Numbered from the stretch's first letter, positions 12,429-23,727 are shown. The stretch: DNA of 64,000 bases from Mactra quadrangularis (GCA_025267735.1 CM046297.1:13142515-13206514), one strand, 5' to 3'. The notes: a model not told the origin generated them from the letters alone. Program-made: numbers and translations.

Positions 12429-12950
12429 TAGTAAGATTTCTTTCACCTTACGAAGGTCACGGCGCTTACCTTTGTAAATATGGACTAAACCATTATAAAA
12501 GAGGTTGTTCGGAAGGTTTATTCTCCGAGGATTTATTCCCCTTGGTCAATGTTAAATTGTAATCATATTTATAACTTCAATTATCGAAAGACGGCTCAGC
12601 ACAGTGGATACAGCTGCGTCTAAAATAACGTTTTTGACACAGTGGTCGGTGGTTATATAATATAAGTAAATATATTACATTTTTGACAATTTTTCGCGTG
12701 CTTACACGTTTCAGACATGATGACCTAACTAACACTTTAAAATCATTTGAGTCGTTATATACACTCTTTGTGTGCACGAGATTCACAAGGGAGAAAAACT
12801 TGGATTATTTATATAATACCGACACCATATTTTAAGTAATTGTAATTAACGCTTGCTAGTATTGTATTGCACACCTGTTCACCGCATTCGGATCTTCTTC
12901 ATGAATATTCAATGCACTTTGACCTTCGTAAGGTGAAAGAAATCTTACTA
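12429..12950. mobile_element. TA-flanked MITE with 31-bp perfect inverted repeats
   Basis: The 522-bp element has termini TAGTAAGATTTCTTTCACC... and the exact complement over 31 bp. The TIRs continue into CTTACGAAGGTCA before diverging. TA flanks both ends. Perfect TIRs suggest a recent insertion. It has no coding capacity. Confidence 0.8.
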
Positions 12951-13270
12951 TATACATTCTGGATATTCATTAGCTAGGAACCAGGCGATCAATTCTCATA
13001 GGCGGATCCAGGATTTCTGGTTAGAAGGGCGTAAAAGTCGAGTTAGGGGGCGTAAAATGAACAAGCAGAATGGGATTCCAAAGGGCCGTAATGTCCCCGA
13101 ATGGCTAATGCTAAACCCTGACCAGGGGACCAGTTTACCGGCGGCCACGGAAATTCCTTAGTTTAGGTTAATTCTTAGGGATTCAGGCACATTTTCAGAG
13201 CCTCAACTATCCTTTTCCAGAGTATACAATATAAAGCATCTAGATATATCATATAATTTTTTAACAGCCG

Positions 13271-13375
13271 CAATCTGATTAAAACCCGATCTAAAATTTT
13301 ACCGCTCGCATACTCGCTAGTTTACTCGCCAGTACGACAACGCGAGTAGAACAGGATCTCTGTTTACGGAGACTG
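13271..13375. mobile_element. CAATCT family F element, internally deleted copy
   Basis: The 105-bp copy keeps the left end CAATCTGATTAAAACC and right end CTGTTTACGGAGACTG of the family seen in full at 14234-14615. It is flanked by a perfect 9-bp duplication, TAACAGCCG (13262-13270 and 13376-13384). The middle of the element is missing. Confidence 0.8.
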
Positions 13376-14233
13376 TAACAGCCGCTGAATCATAATAAAT
13401 TTAAGAATTGTTTTAAAATGTACGCTATGTTGCACGATACAGAATTATACGGTACACTTAAAAAGAATACATGCTTTCGTTGTGAATAGTTTCAAATAAA
13501 TCCATGACGTCACAGTTACTTACTATTTTCTTCACTTAAGTCACAATGTTCAGGACTGACTGACGTGATACAAAAAGGTCTATATCAAATTACATGACAG
13601 TATGTACTTCAATGATTAATAAGGGAGCAACAGGATTCCATTGGATGATTTTATTTTTGAGTCCACCCTTTCTTCATTTCTACAAAATGCATTGCCCTAA
13701 ATAGCTTTAAGGAGTTTATTCCAACGTTTGTCAGTTCTCATTGATCTTTGTGACACTTTAGAACTGCAATGTCGGTAAAGTCTTTGATGACGTTTGCATA
13801 CTCTTTAAGCAACGTGTTCAAATGCGACACCGGCATTCCAGACAGTATGGAGGTAGAACGCGTCTCATATTGATTTTGACAAGAGTGTAGTCGGTAACCG
13901 AGTACATTTAAAGTACCGTATTTAATCTAATACTTTACTTTTTTGTATTTACTCTTTTAAACGCCCAAGTTTAGACATTTATACACTTTATGACGCCCTG
14001 GCGGCCTTTTATAGGGAAAATATATGTATACGGTACACATAAAAACTAACAGTGAATATTGCATTAATCTACTCTCTACAGAAATATTATTTTTGTCCCT
14101 CAATGCTTTAAAAGTAATAGATCTGGACAGGAATTCATAATGAACTTTACTCTCCAATGTATCGTTTCGAAAGGTCCACTCGTTCACTTTCTGTGTTACA
14201 TAATTATGTACATATTTGTAGCATAATTTATCG

Positions 14234-14615
14234 CAATCTGATTAAAACCCGATCTAAATTTTCCGCTCGCATGCTCGCTGATTTAGATCTGGCCTTTTTC
14301 AAACGAATGTTACGTTCGGCGACCTTTTCTCATCATAATATTCATGACGAAATTGTTTTGACACGTAACTTGTTTACATCGACTACGTCACGCAATTTGA
14401 AATGAGCAACCCAATCACAGACTGTGAATAATACCGCTGTTAAATTAGCATGCAAAACATGGTCTAAAAATAGAAATTACGAAATCAAAATGTGATTAAT
14501 AGCGTTTTCGTCTAGATGAAAGCTACGCATTGATTGGTCGACACAAAGTTCATCTCGACGTGACCTTCCACGGAGAGAGTAGAGATCTCTACATGATATC
14601 TGTTTACGGAGATTG
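14234..14615. mobile_element. CAATCT family F element, full-length copy
   Basis: The 382-bp element starts CAATCTGATTAAAACC and ends GTTTACGGAGATTG. The flanks AATTTATCG and AATTTATCA agree in 8 of 9 positions. A 9-bp target duplication in two copies points to a MULE-like mechanism (or hAT-like if only 8 bp are real). A third, reverse-oriented copy is in Rab5 intron 2 at 58938-59333. It contains no credible gene. Confidence 0.8.
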
Positions 14616-14650
14616 AATTTATCAATATATGCACTTGAATCAACACTCAT

Positions 14651-14781
14651 CTGATTGTAAACCTTGATAAGCCAATTTTATCTCACTGACTGGTTTTCAA
14701 GCCTAGTGCACTCCAAGTGTGGATGAAGTGCATTTCAAGTACAAGTTAGAGTGTAAACTTCAGTGTGAACTCAACTGTAGA
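14651..14781 (+). repeat. Dispersed repeat G (copy 1)
   Basis: The segment from CTGATTGTAAACCTTGATAA to GTGTGAACTCAACTGTA recurs in the same orientation at 24110-24240, just upstream of CNPPD1, with moderate divergence. No termini or coding potential were recognised. Confidence 0.6.
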
Positions 14782-15318
14782 TCATTGAATCGTGCTTGGG
14801 TTAATAGAATATGATTTTCAGGAATCGAGGAAAACAAAACTTCTATTACAATAGACTTTGTCATATTGATGCATTCAGAAAACGAGGGGTTAGTCTTAGG
14901 ACAAATTATTTTTACCTAGATCAACTTTTCAACACTAACTGTTTTGTTTTTATTCATAAATCAATGGTTACTGCATGTCCATAATAATTTAAAGTTTTTA
15001 TATACACTTTCTTTTTTAATTAAAATTAGATTATACATTTCACACATGGATTGACCATAGATTGACAATGTTCTAAACTCAAAATTTAATCCTCACAAAT
15101 TTAAGCAACTTTACAGTAAATCATATCCAGTATGTTTACATTCCATTCTGATGACGTACTCATCACGTGACACAAACATTGTACATTTGTAAATAAAGGG
15201 AAATAACTGCAACAAATAACTAAACTGAAATACAGAATAGTTAGGATTTAACTCCCTTACAATGATAATATAATGAACATCAATACAGTAATTTAAAATA
15301 CCGTCTTCATGGCGTTGT

Positions 15319-16111
15319 GCCCGGCTCTAATTTAAGCTCGTATATTCTCAAATAGTGAGCGGGTTTTAAAAATTGCGAGTAATTTTAATTTTAAAAATAT
15401 TACTGTCAGAGCTAGTGACGCTCAAATCAGCTTAGAAACGACCAGATAGATCGATCAGGGCTCGAATTTAAGCTCGCATACTCGCAAAATGCGAGTGGAT
15501 TCTGAAAATTACGAGTAACTTTTATTTTAACTCGCAAATTTTCGCGAGTTGGAATTGATGCAAAAATTTTACTATCAAAACTAATAAGGCCCACAACAGC
15601 ATTGGAACGGCCAGATAGATTGATGGTATTAATTAAAGATTCACAAAAAACTTCTTGAGATATTTTTTGTCTATCCCTCAACAATATCCTTGTTCTTTCT
15701 AGTTATATGTAGAACTATGTTGTTTTTGTATTGCATATGTGAATAGTTACTATGTATGCCATTTAAATTTGAAAAAATGCGAGAGATTATTTCCATTTTG
15801 CGAGTTGAAATAAAATCAACTCGCCGCGAGTCCAACTTTTTGTTAAATTCGAGCCCTGATCGATAACTAATCAGCTAAAGATTCACCTGAAAGACATGTT
15901 TGAAACTCTTTGTCCATCCCACAATAACGCCCCTGTTCCATGCGTAGTTAAATATATCGCTTTGTTGTTTTTTATATTGCATATATGTAACCATGTATTC
16001 TGTTCCGATTTTGAGGGGGAAAATGCAAGTCACCTTTTGAATTTGCGATTTGAAATAAAATCAACTCGCTGAAAATTGCATGTCCATTTTTTGAGTTAAA
16101 TTCGAGCCCTG
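15319..16111. mobile_element. Old CAGGGCTCGAA family element interrupted by a younger copy
   Basis: The flanks of the inner element (15319-15455 and 15859-16111) are the two halves of one older, diverged copy of the same family. They contain the same landmarks (ATTTAAGCTCG, CCAGATAGAT, AAGATTCAC, ATTCGAGCCCTG) in the same order as the inner copy. Confidence 0.7.
15456..15858. mobile_element. Young CAGGGCTCGAA family TIR element nested in its relative
   Basis: The 403-bp element has ends CAGGGCTCGAATTTAA and AAATTCGAGCCCTG. ATCGAT flanks both sides (15450-15455 and 15859-15864). The CAGGG terminus resembles hAT elements, but the visible duplication is 6 bp rather than 8. Internal repeats of GCGAGT/ACTCGC are frequent. 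Confidence 0.75.
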
Positions 16112-16705
16112 TCAGCGCACCCAACCAGGTTTTTTGGGCCCTGCTATAACCAGTATTCACCTACCCTTCCACAAGTTTTGAAACAACTCCATATACTTAT
16201 TAATGGCGTGAGCCTAGATATGAACAGACATATAGTATAATACATGATAGACAAACTTTATGAATGAAAAATATCTCGAGATTTTAAACATCCCATTCTC
16301 GTACCCCGAGGTTATCAAGATTCTCAAGTTAGTATCGAGAATCTTAATAACCCCTAGGTATGAAAATTAGAGTACATGACTGAATTGGAAGCAAGAAGGT
16401 ACAATAACATTGATTTCCTAGATACTTTAGAGTATGTAAACTTTGTACAGGAAACGTTAACAAGGATGAATTCCACTTTTAAATGTATGTACAGTAGCAC
16501 TTATGACAATATACTAAGAACTTTATATAGAGAATCCTTGAATATACGTAGCCAGTATACATTGCAGGTAAAATTTATACATGTCCGAATATGAATAAAT
16601 TTATCATTTTGTCATCAAGAATTGGAAAATGTTTAACAACTCTCTCATTTATAATATTGTTTTGTTATAATAGCAATATGTAAAACTATACATGTTTTTT
16701 ATAAA

Positions 16706-16783
16706 TCGAGGGTTGCCCGCAAGACTGTAGTAAGTGCATTGCATTAAAGAGCGAGTTACGACAGTCTTGCGGACAACCCTCGA
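16706..16783. repeat. 78-bp foldback element, family D (copy 1)
   Basis: TCGAGGGTTGCCCGCAAGAC is mirrored by GTCTTGCGGACAACCCTCGA, giving a near-perfect 23-bp hairpin stem around a short core (GTGCATTGCATTAAAGAGCG). A second copy of identical length is at 32967-33044. Confidence 0.75.
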
Positions 16784-17084
16784 AATGTTGTTTCTTGCAA
16801 TGGACCGGTGGCCTTAATATCAATACATTTTTGTCTTTGTCATTGTCATATGATAGCAGGTAAAATTATTGCAGACTAAACAGTAACGATGTGACTTAAT
16901 AGATAAAATTGGACCACAAGAGTCTGAATATCATTTCAAACTATGAAACGGACACCTTTTTCGTAATATAAAAACTAGATGTGTCATATTTTGATGATAA
17001 TTCACCATTGTAGAATATTTCAAGTTCTCACAGCTGTCTGTAGGGCGCCATAGAATTTTATTAAGTACATATATATAGTTATTG

Positions 17085-17730
17085 CCGGGAAGGGCTTGGG
17101 TCGGTCCAGAGGCTTCGAGGGTCTGACAAATGACACGCCGGCGGCCAGCCGGCAGGTACGACACCCCAAAACTGGAAGAAGGCCGGCTCTGTTTACAATA
17201 GAAACGTGTACATATTGTCTTATATAGTCGTATAAAGTGTTATATAGTCGTACATAGTGCATAGCTGTGCACGGCCTGGTTCAGTCCAGAAGCTTCGAGA
17301 CCCCACACATGACACACCGGCGGCCAGCCGGCAAGTACAAGACCCCAAAACCGGAAATAGGTCAGCTTTGTTTACATATCAGCTGCCTACTCAGGACTTA
17401 TATAGTGCATATATAGTATATGCAAATGTAGATACATAGTATATGGCGGGAACGCTCTGTGTCGGTCCACAGGGTTCGGTACCGCACCTATGGCGACCCA
17501 GTGGGTAGCCGGATGACACGCGACCCCAAAACCGGAAGTAGGTCAGCTATCCTTACAAAAGAGACCTGCATATTGGCACTGTATTGTGTTACATAGGCGT
17601 ATATTAGTGCTGTATAGTCGACACATAGTGTGTACCTGAGCACGACCTGGTTCGGTCCAGCGGGTTCGAAATCCCTCAAATGGCACGCCGGTGGCTAGCC
17701 GGCAGGTACGAGACCCAAAAATCGGAATGA
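17085..17730 (+). repeat. Satellite: ~180-bp tandem repeat, about 3.5 copies
   Basis: Landmarks GGTCCAG, GGCGGCCAGCCGGCAGGTA-like and ACCCCAAAACCGGAA recur at spacings of about 181, 180 and 189 bp. The block is much more GC-rich than its surroundings and contains the imperfect palindrome CCGGCGGCCAGCCGG in most units. ORFs across it are artefacts of the repeat. Confidence 0.8.
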
Positions 17731-18010
17731 TATCTCCTTCAAGCGTTGCTAAGTTATAACCTTATATATAACAATGTAAGCACACTGCATAAGCTTGTTA
17801 AGGATGTCTACCTCAAGTTTTGTTGAATCATGACCTTATATTGACATAGTCAGCACACTGCATGAGCTCGTAAATGATGTGTCCCTCAAGTGTTGCTGTG
17901 ATAAAACCTCGTATATGACTCTGCATATGCTTGTAAATGATTTCTCCCTAAAATGTTGCTGTGAAATTGTCCACAATATAACAGTGTCTGCATGTACACT
18001 ACACTGGCAA
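17731..18010 (+). repeat. Degenerate ~75-bp tandem repeat
   Basis: Phrases like CTCAAGTGTTGCTGTGA, ACCTTATAT and CACACTGCAT-AGCT-TGT(A)AATGAT recur about four times at 65-80 bp intervals with heavy divergence. It abuts the GC-rich satellite. Confidence 0.6.
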
Positions 18011-18310
18011 GCGTTTTGTATTTTAATCATTGTTTTCCCTCACGCATTGCTAATGACAGAATGTATTTTCCCTTGTTTTAAGGGATTAATGCCAAGTATA
18101 TTCTTACTAGGGTTAATCACGTTATTTTTATAGTCTGACCCTTTATCAATCTACAAACTCGTCTTTTAAGTAATCATAATATTATTACGCTCTGATATTT
18201 TTTACTCAAACCATACTGGAAAATGAAATAACAAAAATATTATCATAAAGCACTGACGGTGCTTTGATATTTAATACATCTATTTGTAGGCGTGATTGTA
18301 CTGCCCAAAG

Positions 18311-18660
18311 ATCACGTAGTTGTTGAGCCGGATGTGATAAACACATAAACACTGGGTTTGTTAGGCTCTTGATAATTATTCCAATGTATGATAAACTCAT
18401 TTATTGTTCGTTTTTATTCTCAACTGTCAAAACATGAATAATTTCACGGGGAATGCGTTTATTAAAATCATTGTTGTAATATTGTAATACATGCATGAGT
18501 TTCCGAAAGTGTGTATTATGCTCGAATAAAGCTGTTTATGCCGTATGATATATTTTAGTCAAGAAATTTTTAATAACAATTAGGCCGCCAGTACAAAAAC
18601 AATGCATTCAGTCACCGTGTAATTATTCAAGCTTTGACAGTTGAGAAAAAACGGACAATA
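18311..18660. repeat. Foldback element, family E (copy 1)
   Basis: TTCTCAACTGTCAAAACATG (about 18417) is mirrored by TTTGACAGTTGAGAA near 18650, with flanking TATTGTTCG and CGGACAATA also mirrored (18402-18660). The leftward part (18311-18401) matches a fragment at 45858-45955. A shorter family member is at 34400-34548 and a half copy at 61840-61890. Confidence 0.65.
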
Positions 18661-18900
18661 CATGTCTGTATCATGAGTTGACTGGTTAACATCCAATTTA
18701 AATCTTGATATATTGTCCATATAGGAATAGAACTCCTCAATTGAATATTGAATACATATAGTACACTATTACAATGTCAGACATTGATACTGTCTTAGAT
18801 ATTAAGCCTATTTACACATTTTATATACAATTCACTATGAATGCACAGTCATTTTAAACAAGTACGAACACCAAGAAGTGCCAATTCTCACTAGCATTTT

Positions 18901-19105
18901 GATGGACAGTTAAAAATTCTTATATGGAATGTTCAAGGACTTGTTTCTAAACTTAATGACAATGACTTTATTTCTTCAGTCAGTGACTATGATGTATTAT
19001 TATTAACTGGGACTTGGAACTCAAAAAATAGTAACATTAACATTGATGGCTATCATAGTATATACTGTCCTAGACCTAGACCAATATGTAATAAATACGT
19101 TTCCT
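18901..19105 (+). pseudogene. LINE AP-endonuclease domain fragment
   Basis: An open frame reads DGQLKILIWNVQGLVSK, then a stretch ending DYDVLLLTGTW. This is the N-terminal part of the apurinic-type endonuclease of non-LTR retrotransposons (WN-Q-L and LL-E-TW motifs). The catalytic Glu expected in the TETW motif is Gly here. It is followed by 'GYHSIYCPRPRP' and then decays. No reverse transcriptase follows directly. Confidence 0.75.
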
Positions 19106-19129
19106 CTTACATTTTGTTGGTTCAAAGTT

Positions 19130-19284
19130 AATAGGCTGGGAAAAAGACATCATTATCTAATTTATCAAGCTGATTTATAATGCGGAAAACTTGTAGTAAG
19201 ACTGCTCTAGTACGTCTGTATTCTAAACAGGGTAGGCCTAATGTCTTTAGTCTTTCGCTGTAGCTTAGACTCCAATCCTCTCTT
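19130..19284 (-). pseudogene. LINE ORF2 C-terminal fragment
   Basis: On the minus strand the frame reads DWSLSYSERLKTLGLP, then LEYRRTRAVLLQVFRIINQ, and ends DNDVFFPAY and a stop. The YxxRL...L-LP-L-YRR-R pattern followed by F-IIN-D is characteristic of the region after the reverse transcriptase in CR1/RTE/Jockey-like LINEs. It is orphaned. Confidence 0.7.
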
Positions 19285-19322
19285 GTAGTATTCTATAAAA
19301 TCCAATACATTTTGTATGTATA

Positions 19323-19573
19323 CTAGGACGAAAAAGAAACGCCGGGTAACCTATAATGATTGTTTTAAGGGATAAATTGTATTATTGGATTATTATATTT
19401 ATTTTTGTATGAAATGTCATCTGTATGGAACCAGCTGTTGAAGTTTCAATCGATTTCCGATGCTGATTATGTGAAAAAATACCCCCTTTTGACGATGACC
19501 CTTCTTGTTTTGCGAAACACGGCCGGACATGTGTTGCATATTTTATGTACCCGGCGTTTCTTTTTCGTCCTAG
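19323..19573. mobile_element. 251-bp MITE with 26-bp perfect inverted repeats
   Basis: CTAGGACGAAAAAGAAACGC... is exactly mirrored by ...GCGTTTCTTTTTCGTCCTAG over 26 bp, with TA on both flanks (19321-19322 and 19574-19575). Identical TIRs imply recent mobility. Probably Tc1/mariner-type from the TA duplication. Confidence 0.85.
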
Positions 19574-19589
19574 TATATATATATACTGA

Positions 19590-19790
19590 CCATAACAATT
19601 CGACCCCAACTAGCAATCTGAAATTGCTGATTCCCAAATCCCGTATACCCAGTATCACCTTAACTCCTGACTTCCCTAGAAATCTCAGGTATTGGAATAG
19701 CCTTCCATGCAGGTCAAATCCAGTCCCAGCCTAGATCTGCCTTCAAGGATAGGCTGGCGACAGTCACCTCTCATCCCCCACCCCAGTAAG
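19590..19790 (+). pseudogene. LINE ORF2 C-terminal end fragment, frameshifted
   Basis: The frame gives NLKLLIPKSRIPS followed by FPRNLRYWNSLP. After a frame change comes IQSQPRSAFKDRLATV. The F-R----WN-LP...F(K)-RL pattern is the usual C-terminus of many LINE ORF2 proteins. Confidence 0.6.
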
Positions 19791-19914
19791 TTTTTAATCT
19801 TCACTCTTACTTTAATCTTGCACTCTTTCTTATCTGTTATCTATTTTATTTTTTAATGAGCACTTAATACTTTTAACATAGTTTTGATTCCTGACAATCG
19901 CCTCCCTGTAATAG

Positions 19915-19972
19915 AATCAGAGACATAGATAACTATGTATAAATATAAATCTCTGGTCAGAATTGATTGGTC
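19915..19972. repeat. Palindromic repeat S (copy 1)
   Basis: AATCAGAGACATAGATA followed by a partly complementary TATG...TCTCTG is shared with 50391-50442, where the hairpin is cleaner. The GATTGGTC that follows is similar in both. Confidence 0.55.
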
Positions 19973-20056
19973 GGGAGTACCGAGAATCCTTCTAGACTCT
20001 GGGCACGAGAATGGTACACGTACATTGTATGTAGAATAATACATGTATGTACATTA

Positions 20057-20469
20057 GGCCATGCCAGATCGTAAATTTGTTAAGCGTCCGCGTGCGCGTA
20101 GGTTTTAGAGTCCCTAATAAATAATATAAAAAATTGTTGTTAAAATTTTCTAAAATAATTCCGATGTTCCGGGATTCGTTACGTAAATTTAATTCAGGGA
20201 AAATTGTGTTCGGCAACCACGTTATTCATCGTAAGCAATTTACCATAACCGCGTCATTTTTACATGAAATACACCCCAGTAAGTTTATATCATATTCAGA
20301 CCATTGTTTTATATTACGATGATGTTATTCCATTGAAAATATATTTTCACTGTTTTGTTTTTATTGTCGTAAAAATGTTTTCGTTTTCGGTTTGTGTTTT
20401 TTTGTGAATAGGTACCTAGGTTTGTCAAATTTGAGTTGACGCTTAACTGAATTCCAATTTGGCATGGCC
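20057..20469. mobile_element. PIF/Harbinger-like MITE, family B (copy 2)
   Basis: The 413-bp element begins GGCCATGCCAGATCGTAAAT and ends GAATTCCAATTTGGCATGGCC, flanked by TTA on both sides (20054-20056 and 20470-20472). It shares the GGTTTTAGAGTC and TTTTCTAAAATAATTC blocks with the copy at 1564-1886. Confidence 0.8.
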
Positions 20470-20639
20470 TTAATTCTTGAATGCATATTCATAAATGTAG
20501 TATGAGTTTAAATTATTTAAATTATGGTATATTTATATTTCTGAGTAAATTATTGTGAGTGTCTGTCTTTATATATATTTTTTTATTGTTTTTGACTTCA
20601 CATGTCTGTCTTAGTGTCTTGTCTTCGTTAGTGTATCTT

Positions 20640-22095
20640 CTCTCCTCTTCTCCCAGTATAGTGCAGAATCCCCTCTGGGGCATCATCGCACAGGTTTATT
20701 TACATAGGTCAATGAGAGGAGCGCAAAAGTAAAAGTTTAAAACACTAATAAAAAGTTCAGGTTTTGGTATAAAAACAGGATAAAAACAGGCTCTCTCATC
20801 TATGGTGTGGTGTTTAATGATGCCTTGAAGACGTCGATGGAGCTTGAGTTAACGTCTTCTTGCTTTAGATTGTTCCACAATACTATGGCTGATGGGAAAA
20901 AGGTAGACATCTGTAGACATCCACCCTGCAGAATAGTTGGTGGAATCTGCTAGAGTGTCCTCTTGTAGATGATGTCACTGGTTGAAATAATGAGCAGTGC
21001 ATTGGGATGTCAACATGGTGATGGATGATGCGGTACATCATTATCAATTTATTGTTGCATCTACGCTCTTGTAGTGTCTGCCAGCCTAATGCTTTCATCA
21101 TCTCACTGGTGCTGCTGGTGGTCCTATAATCGCCCGTGACAAATCTAGCAGCGCGACGCTGGACAGCTTCCAATTGGGAGATGTTGGTGGAGGTGTATGG
21201 ATCCCAAGCTGTACTGGCATACTCAAGGATTGGCCTAGTGAGTGTCTTGTAACACATGTCCTTGACGTCTCTTGGGCAGCTTGCTAGGTTCCTCCTGAGG
21301 AAGGCAAGGGAGTTGTTTGCCTTTTTTGATGTCGCTGCAACATGGGCATTCCAGGACAGGTCCTCTGAGATGGTGACTCCCAGGTACTTGCCGTTTTTGA
21401 CGAGAGCTAGTTCATGGCCATGTATGGTATATGACGCCTTGATTGGAGCTCGCTTCCTGGTGATCCTGATGACCTCACACTTGCTGGGGTTGAAGCACAT
21501 GAGCCAGTCCTTTTCCCATTGCTGTAGCTTGTCCAGATCTTGTTGTAATGCTATGCTGTCTGCAGGAGATCGTATAATTATATACAGTAGACTGTCGTCA
21601 GCAAAGAGTCTGGAAGTTGATGACACTTGGGATGGTAGGTCGTTGATGTAAAGTAAGAACAGCAATGGGCCAAGGACTGAGCCCTGAGGAACACCTGATG
21701 TTACCTGGGATGATGATGAAGATTTCCCTTCCACCACGACCTTCTGAGTTCTTGAGGAAAGAAAACTTTTGATCCATTGGAGGGTCTGGTCTCTGATGCC
21801 ATAATGGTGCAACTTATGAGCTAAACGTTAGTGGGGTACTACATCAAATGCCTTGCTGAAATCTAGCAAGACAGCATCAATCTGTTCCCCCTCATTCAAC
21901 GATGATGCAAGGTATTGAAGTGTCAGGAGTAGTTGGCTTTCTGTTGAACGACATTTGCGAAAACCATGTTGTTCATCTGCAAGGATCTTGTTGGCATCAA
22001 GATGATCCATGATCTGACTGTGCACTATATGCTCAAGTATCTTGCAGCAAACTGAAGTCAGCGATATTGGTCGGTAGTTCGCCGGGTTACTTTTG
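20640..22095 (-). mobile_element. Outer LINE, 3' part (reverse transcriptase)
   Basis: The minus-strand frame carries NPANYRPISLTSV, EQHGFRKCRSTESQL, LLDFSKAFDVVPH, SGVPQGSVLGPLLFLLYIND and the catalytic FADD box. It then has thumb-region and C-terminal LINE sequence. The frame is broken by an in-frame TAA right after FDVVPH (21825-21827). A small duplication near 20905-20925 shifts the frame before the terminal WNNLKQEDVNSSS segment. The 3'UTR includes GATGATGCCCCAGAGGGGAT. The rest of its ORF is at 23803-24100, separated by an inserted LINE. A CR1/Jockey-like group is likely. Confidence 0.85.
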
Positions 22096-23727
22096 TCACA
22101 CTTGCTGGGGTTGAAGAATTTGTTAATAGATTACATCCGTCTTGAAAATGACAAAGGAAATGTTGAAGGCATGGTGTTGCTGGACCTGCAGAAAGCTTTT
22201 GACACTGTCAACCATGCCATTCTTATAACCAAACTTAAAGCATGTGGCTTGGGTAACGGCATTTGTCGGTGGTTTGAGTCTTATCTGTCTGAAAGACAAC
22301 AATTAGTAGATGTGTCTGGAACTTTTTCAAGTAATTCAACTGTTACATGTGGGGTTCCACAAGGTTCGATCCTTGGCCCTTTATTATTTCTTTTATATGT
22401 TAATGATATGCCCAGTGTAGTGAAAAACAAATTATTATTATATGCTGATGATTCTGCCATCCTTGTATCTGGAAAGAACACATCTTATGTTGAACAAGCT
22501 TTGTCTCATGATCTTCTTTTAGTAAGTCAGTGGTTAACTGATAATAAATTGTCTTTACATCTTGGTAAAACTGAAACAATACTTTTTGGTTCTAAACAAA
22601 AACTTGAATCACAAACAAACCTCAATATCTCATGTAATGGTACAAACATTAATGCTACAAGTTCTGTCAAATACCTTGGTGTAACCATTGATCAGTTTTT
22701 GTCTTTCCAATCTATGGCTGAGTCAGTTCTTAAAAAGAAAGCCAATGCTCGACTTAAATTTCTGTATCGTAAAAAAGATTTTCTTAATTTTCATACAAGA
22801 AAACAACTTGTGACAGCGTTAGTTCAATGCCACTTTGATTACGCTTGCTCTGTGTGGTACAATGGCATAACGCAAAACTTGAAAAACAGGTTACAAACCA
22901 CACAGAGTAAACTAATTAGATTTATATTTAATTTTGATTCCCGGGCGCACATTGGACCGGAACATTTCATTAAGCTAAAATGGTTACCGGTACAGAGTAG
23001 AGTTGAACAAATAATGTTGAGCCATGTTCATAAAATTAACCATGGCATTGCACCGGAGTACCTGAAACAACATTTTTTATCTCAAACTTCTGTGCACTCT
23101 TACAGCACAAGATTAAGTACCAAGGGCGGATACTGTATTCCTAGAGTGAAAAATTCAGGAACTAAATCTTTCTGTTACATTGGCTCCAAGCTGTGGAATA
23201 ACTTGCCTGCAAATATTTCTAATTTAATAAAATATAAACCTTTTAAAGATTCTGTAAAAACTTTTTGCTTTCTAAAGTAGTCTAAATAATGTGTTCCTGC
23301 AAATTTCATAAAATATTTATATAATTTCACATCAACTTTTTATTATTTCCTACATAAGTAATGTGTTTTTAGTTATTTTCCTAGCCAGGTATTGGTCTAT
23401 CAATTTTTAAGATCTCTGTCTTTGTACATTTGTGATAAACTTTACTGTGTAACATGTGCAACTATTAAATAGTTTCAATTTTCTGTGATATGATACCTTA
23501 GGATTACTGTGAACATGTTTTTATTGTTAACATTAATTTCGCCTCTCCGTGTCATACTACCACATGAGGGTCCACAATGGAAACAAGAGTTCACTCTTTT
23601 TTGTGATAACCCTGGTGCTGGTATTTTATGACATGGTTTAATATATACAATGTATTTATTACTATAGTATCATATTGTATTGTTAAATTACATATGTCAT
23701 GTTGTATTTTGCCAATACCTAAATAAA
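22096..23727 (+). mobile_element. Inner LINE, 5'-truncated, with intact reverse transcriptase frame
   Basis: One uninterrupted frame runs from before 22117 to the stop at 23278-23280 and encodes most of a reverse transcriptase. It shows DYIRLENDKGNVEGM, LLDLQKAFDTVNH, CGVPQGSILGPLLFLLY, the catalytic YADD box (LLLYADDSAIL) and a full C-terminal region (W-N-LP-NI near the end). The endonuclease and palm start are missing, as in a 5'-truncated insertion. It has a 3'UTR of about 440 bp and a (TCTG)n tail. The absence of stops marks it as much younger than the LINE it interrupts. Confidence 0.85.

Noticed and set aside
19405..19734. 109-codon plus-strand ORF as a host gene
   Set aside because: It combines the interior of a young MITE with a LINE C-terminal remnant.
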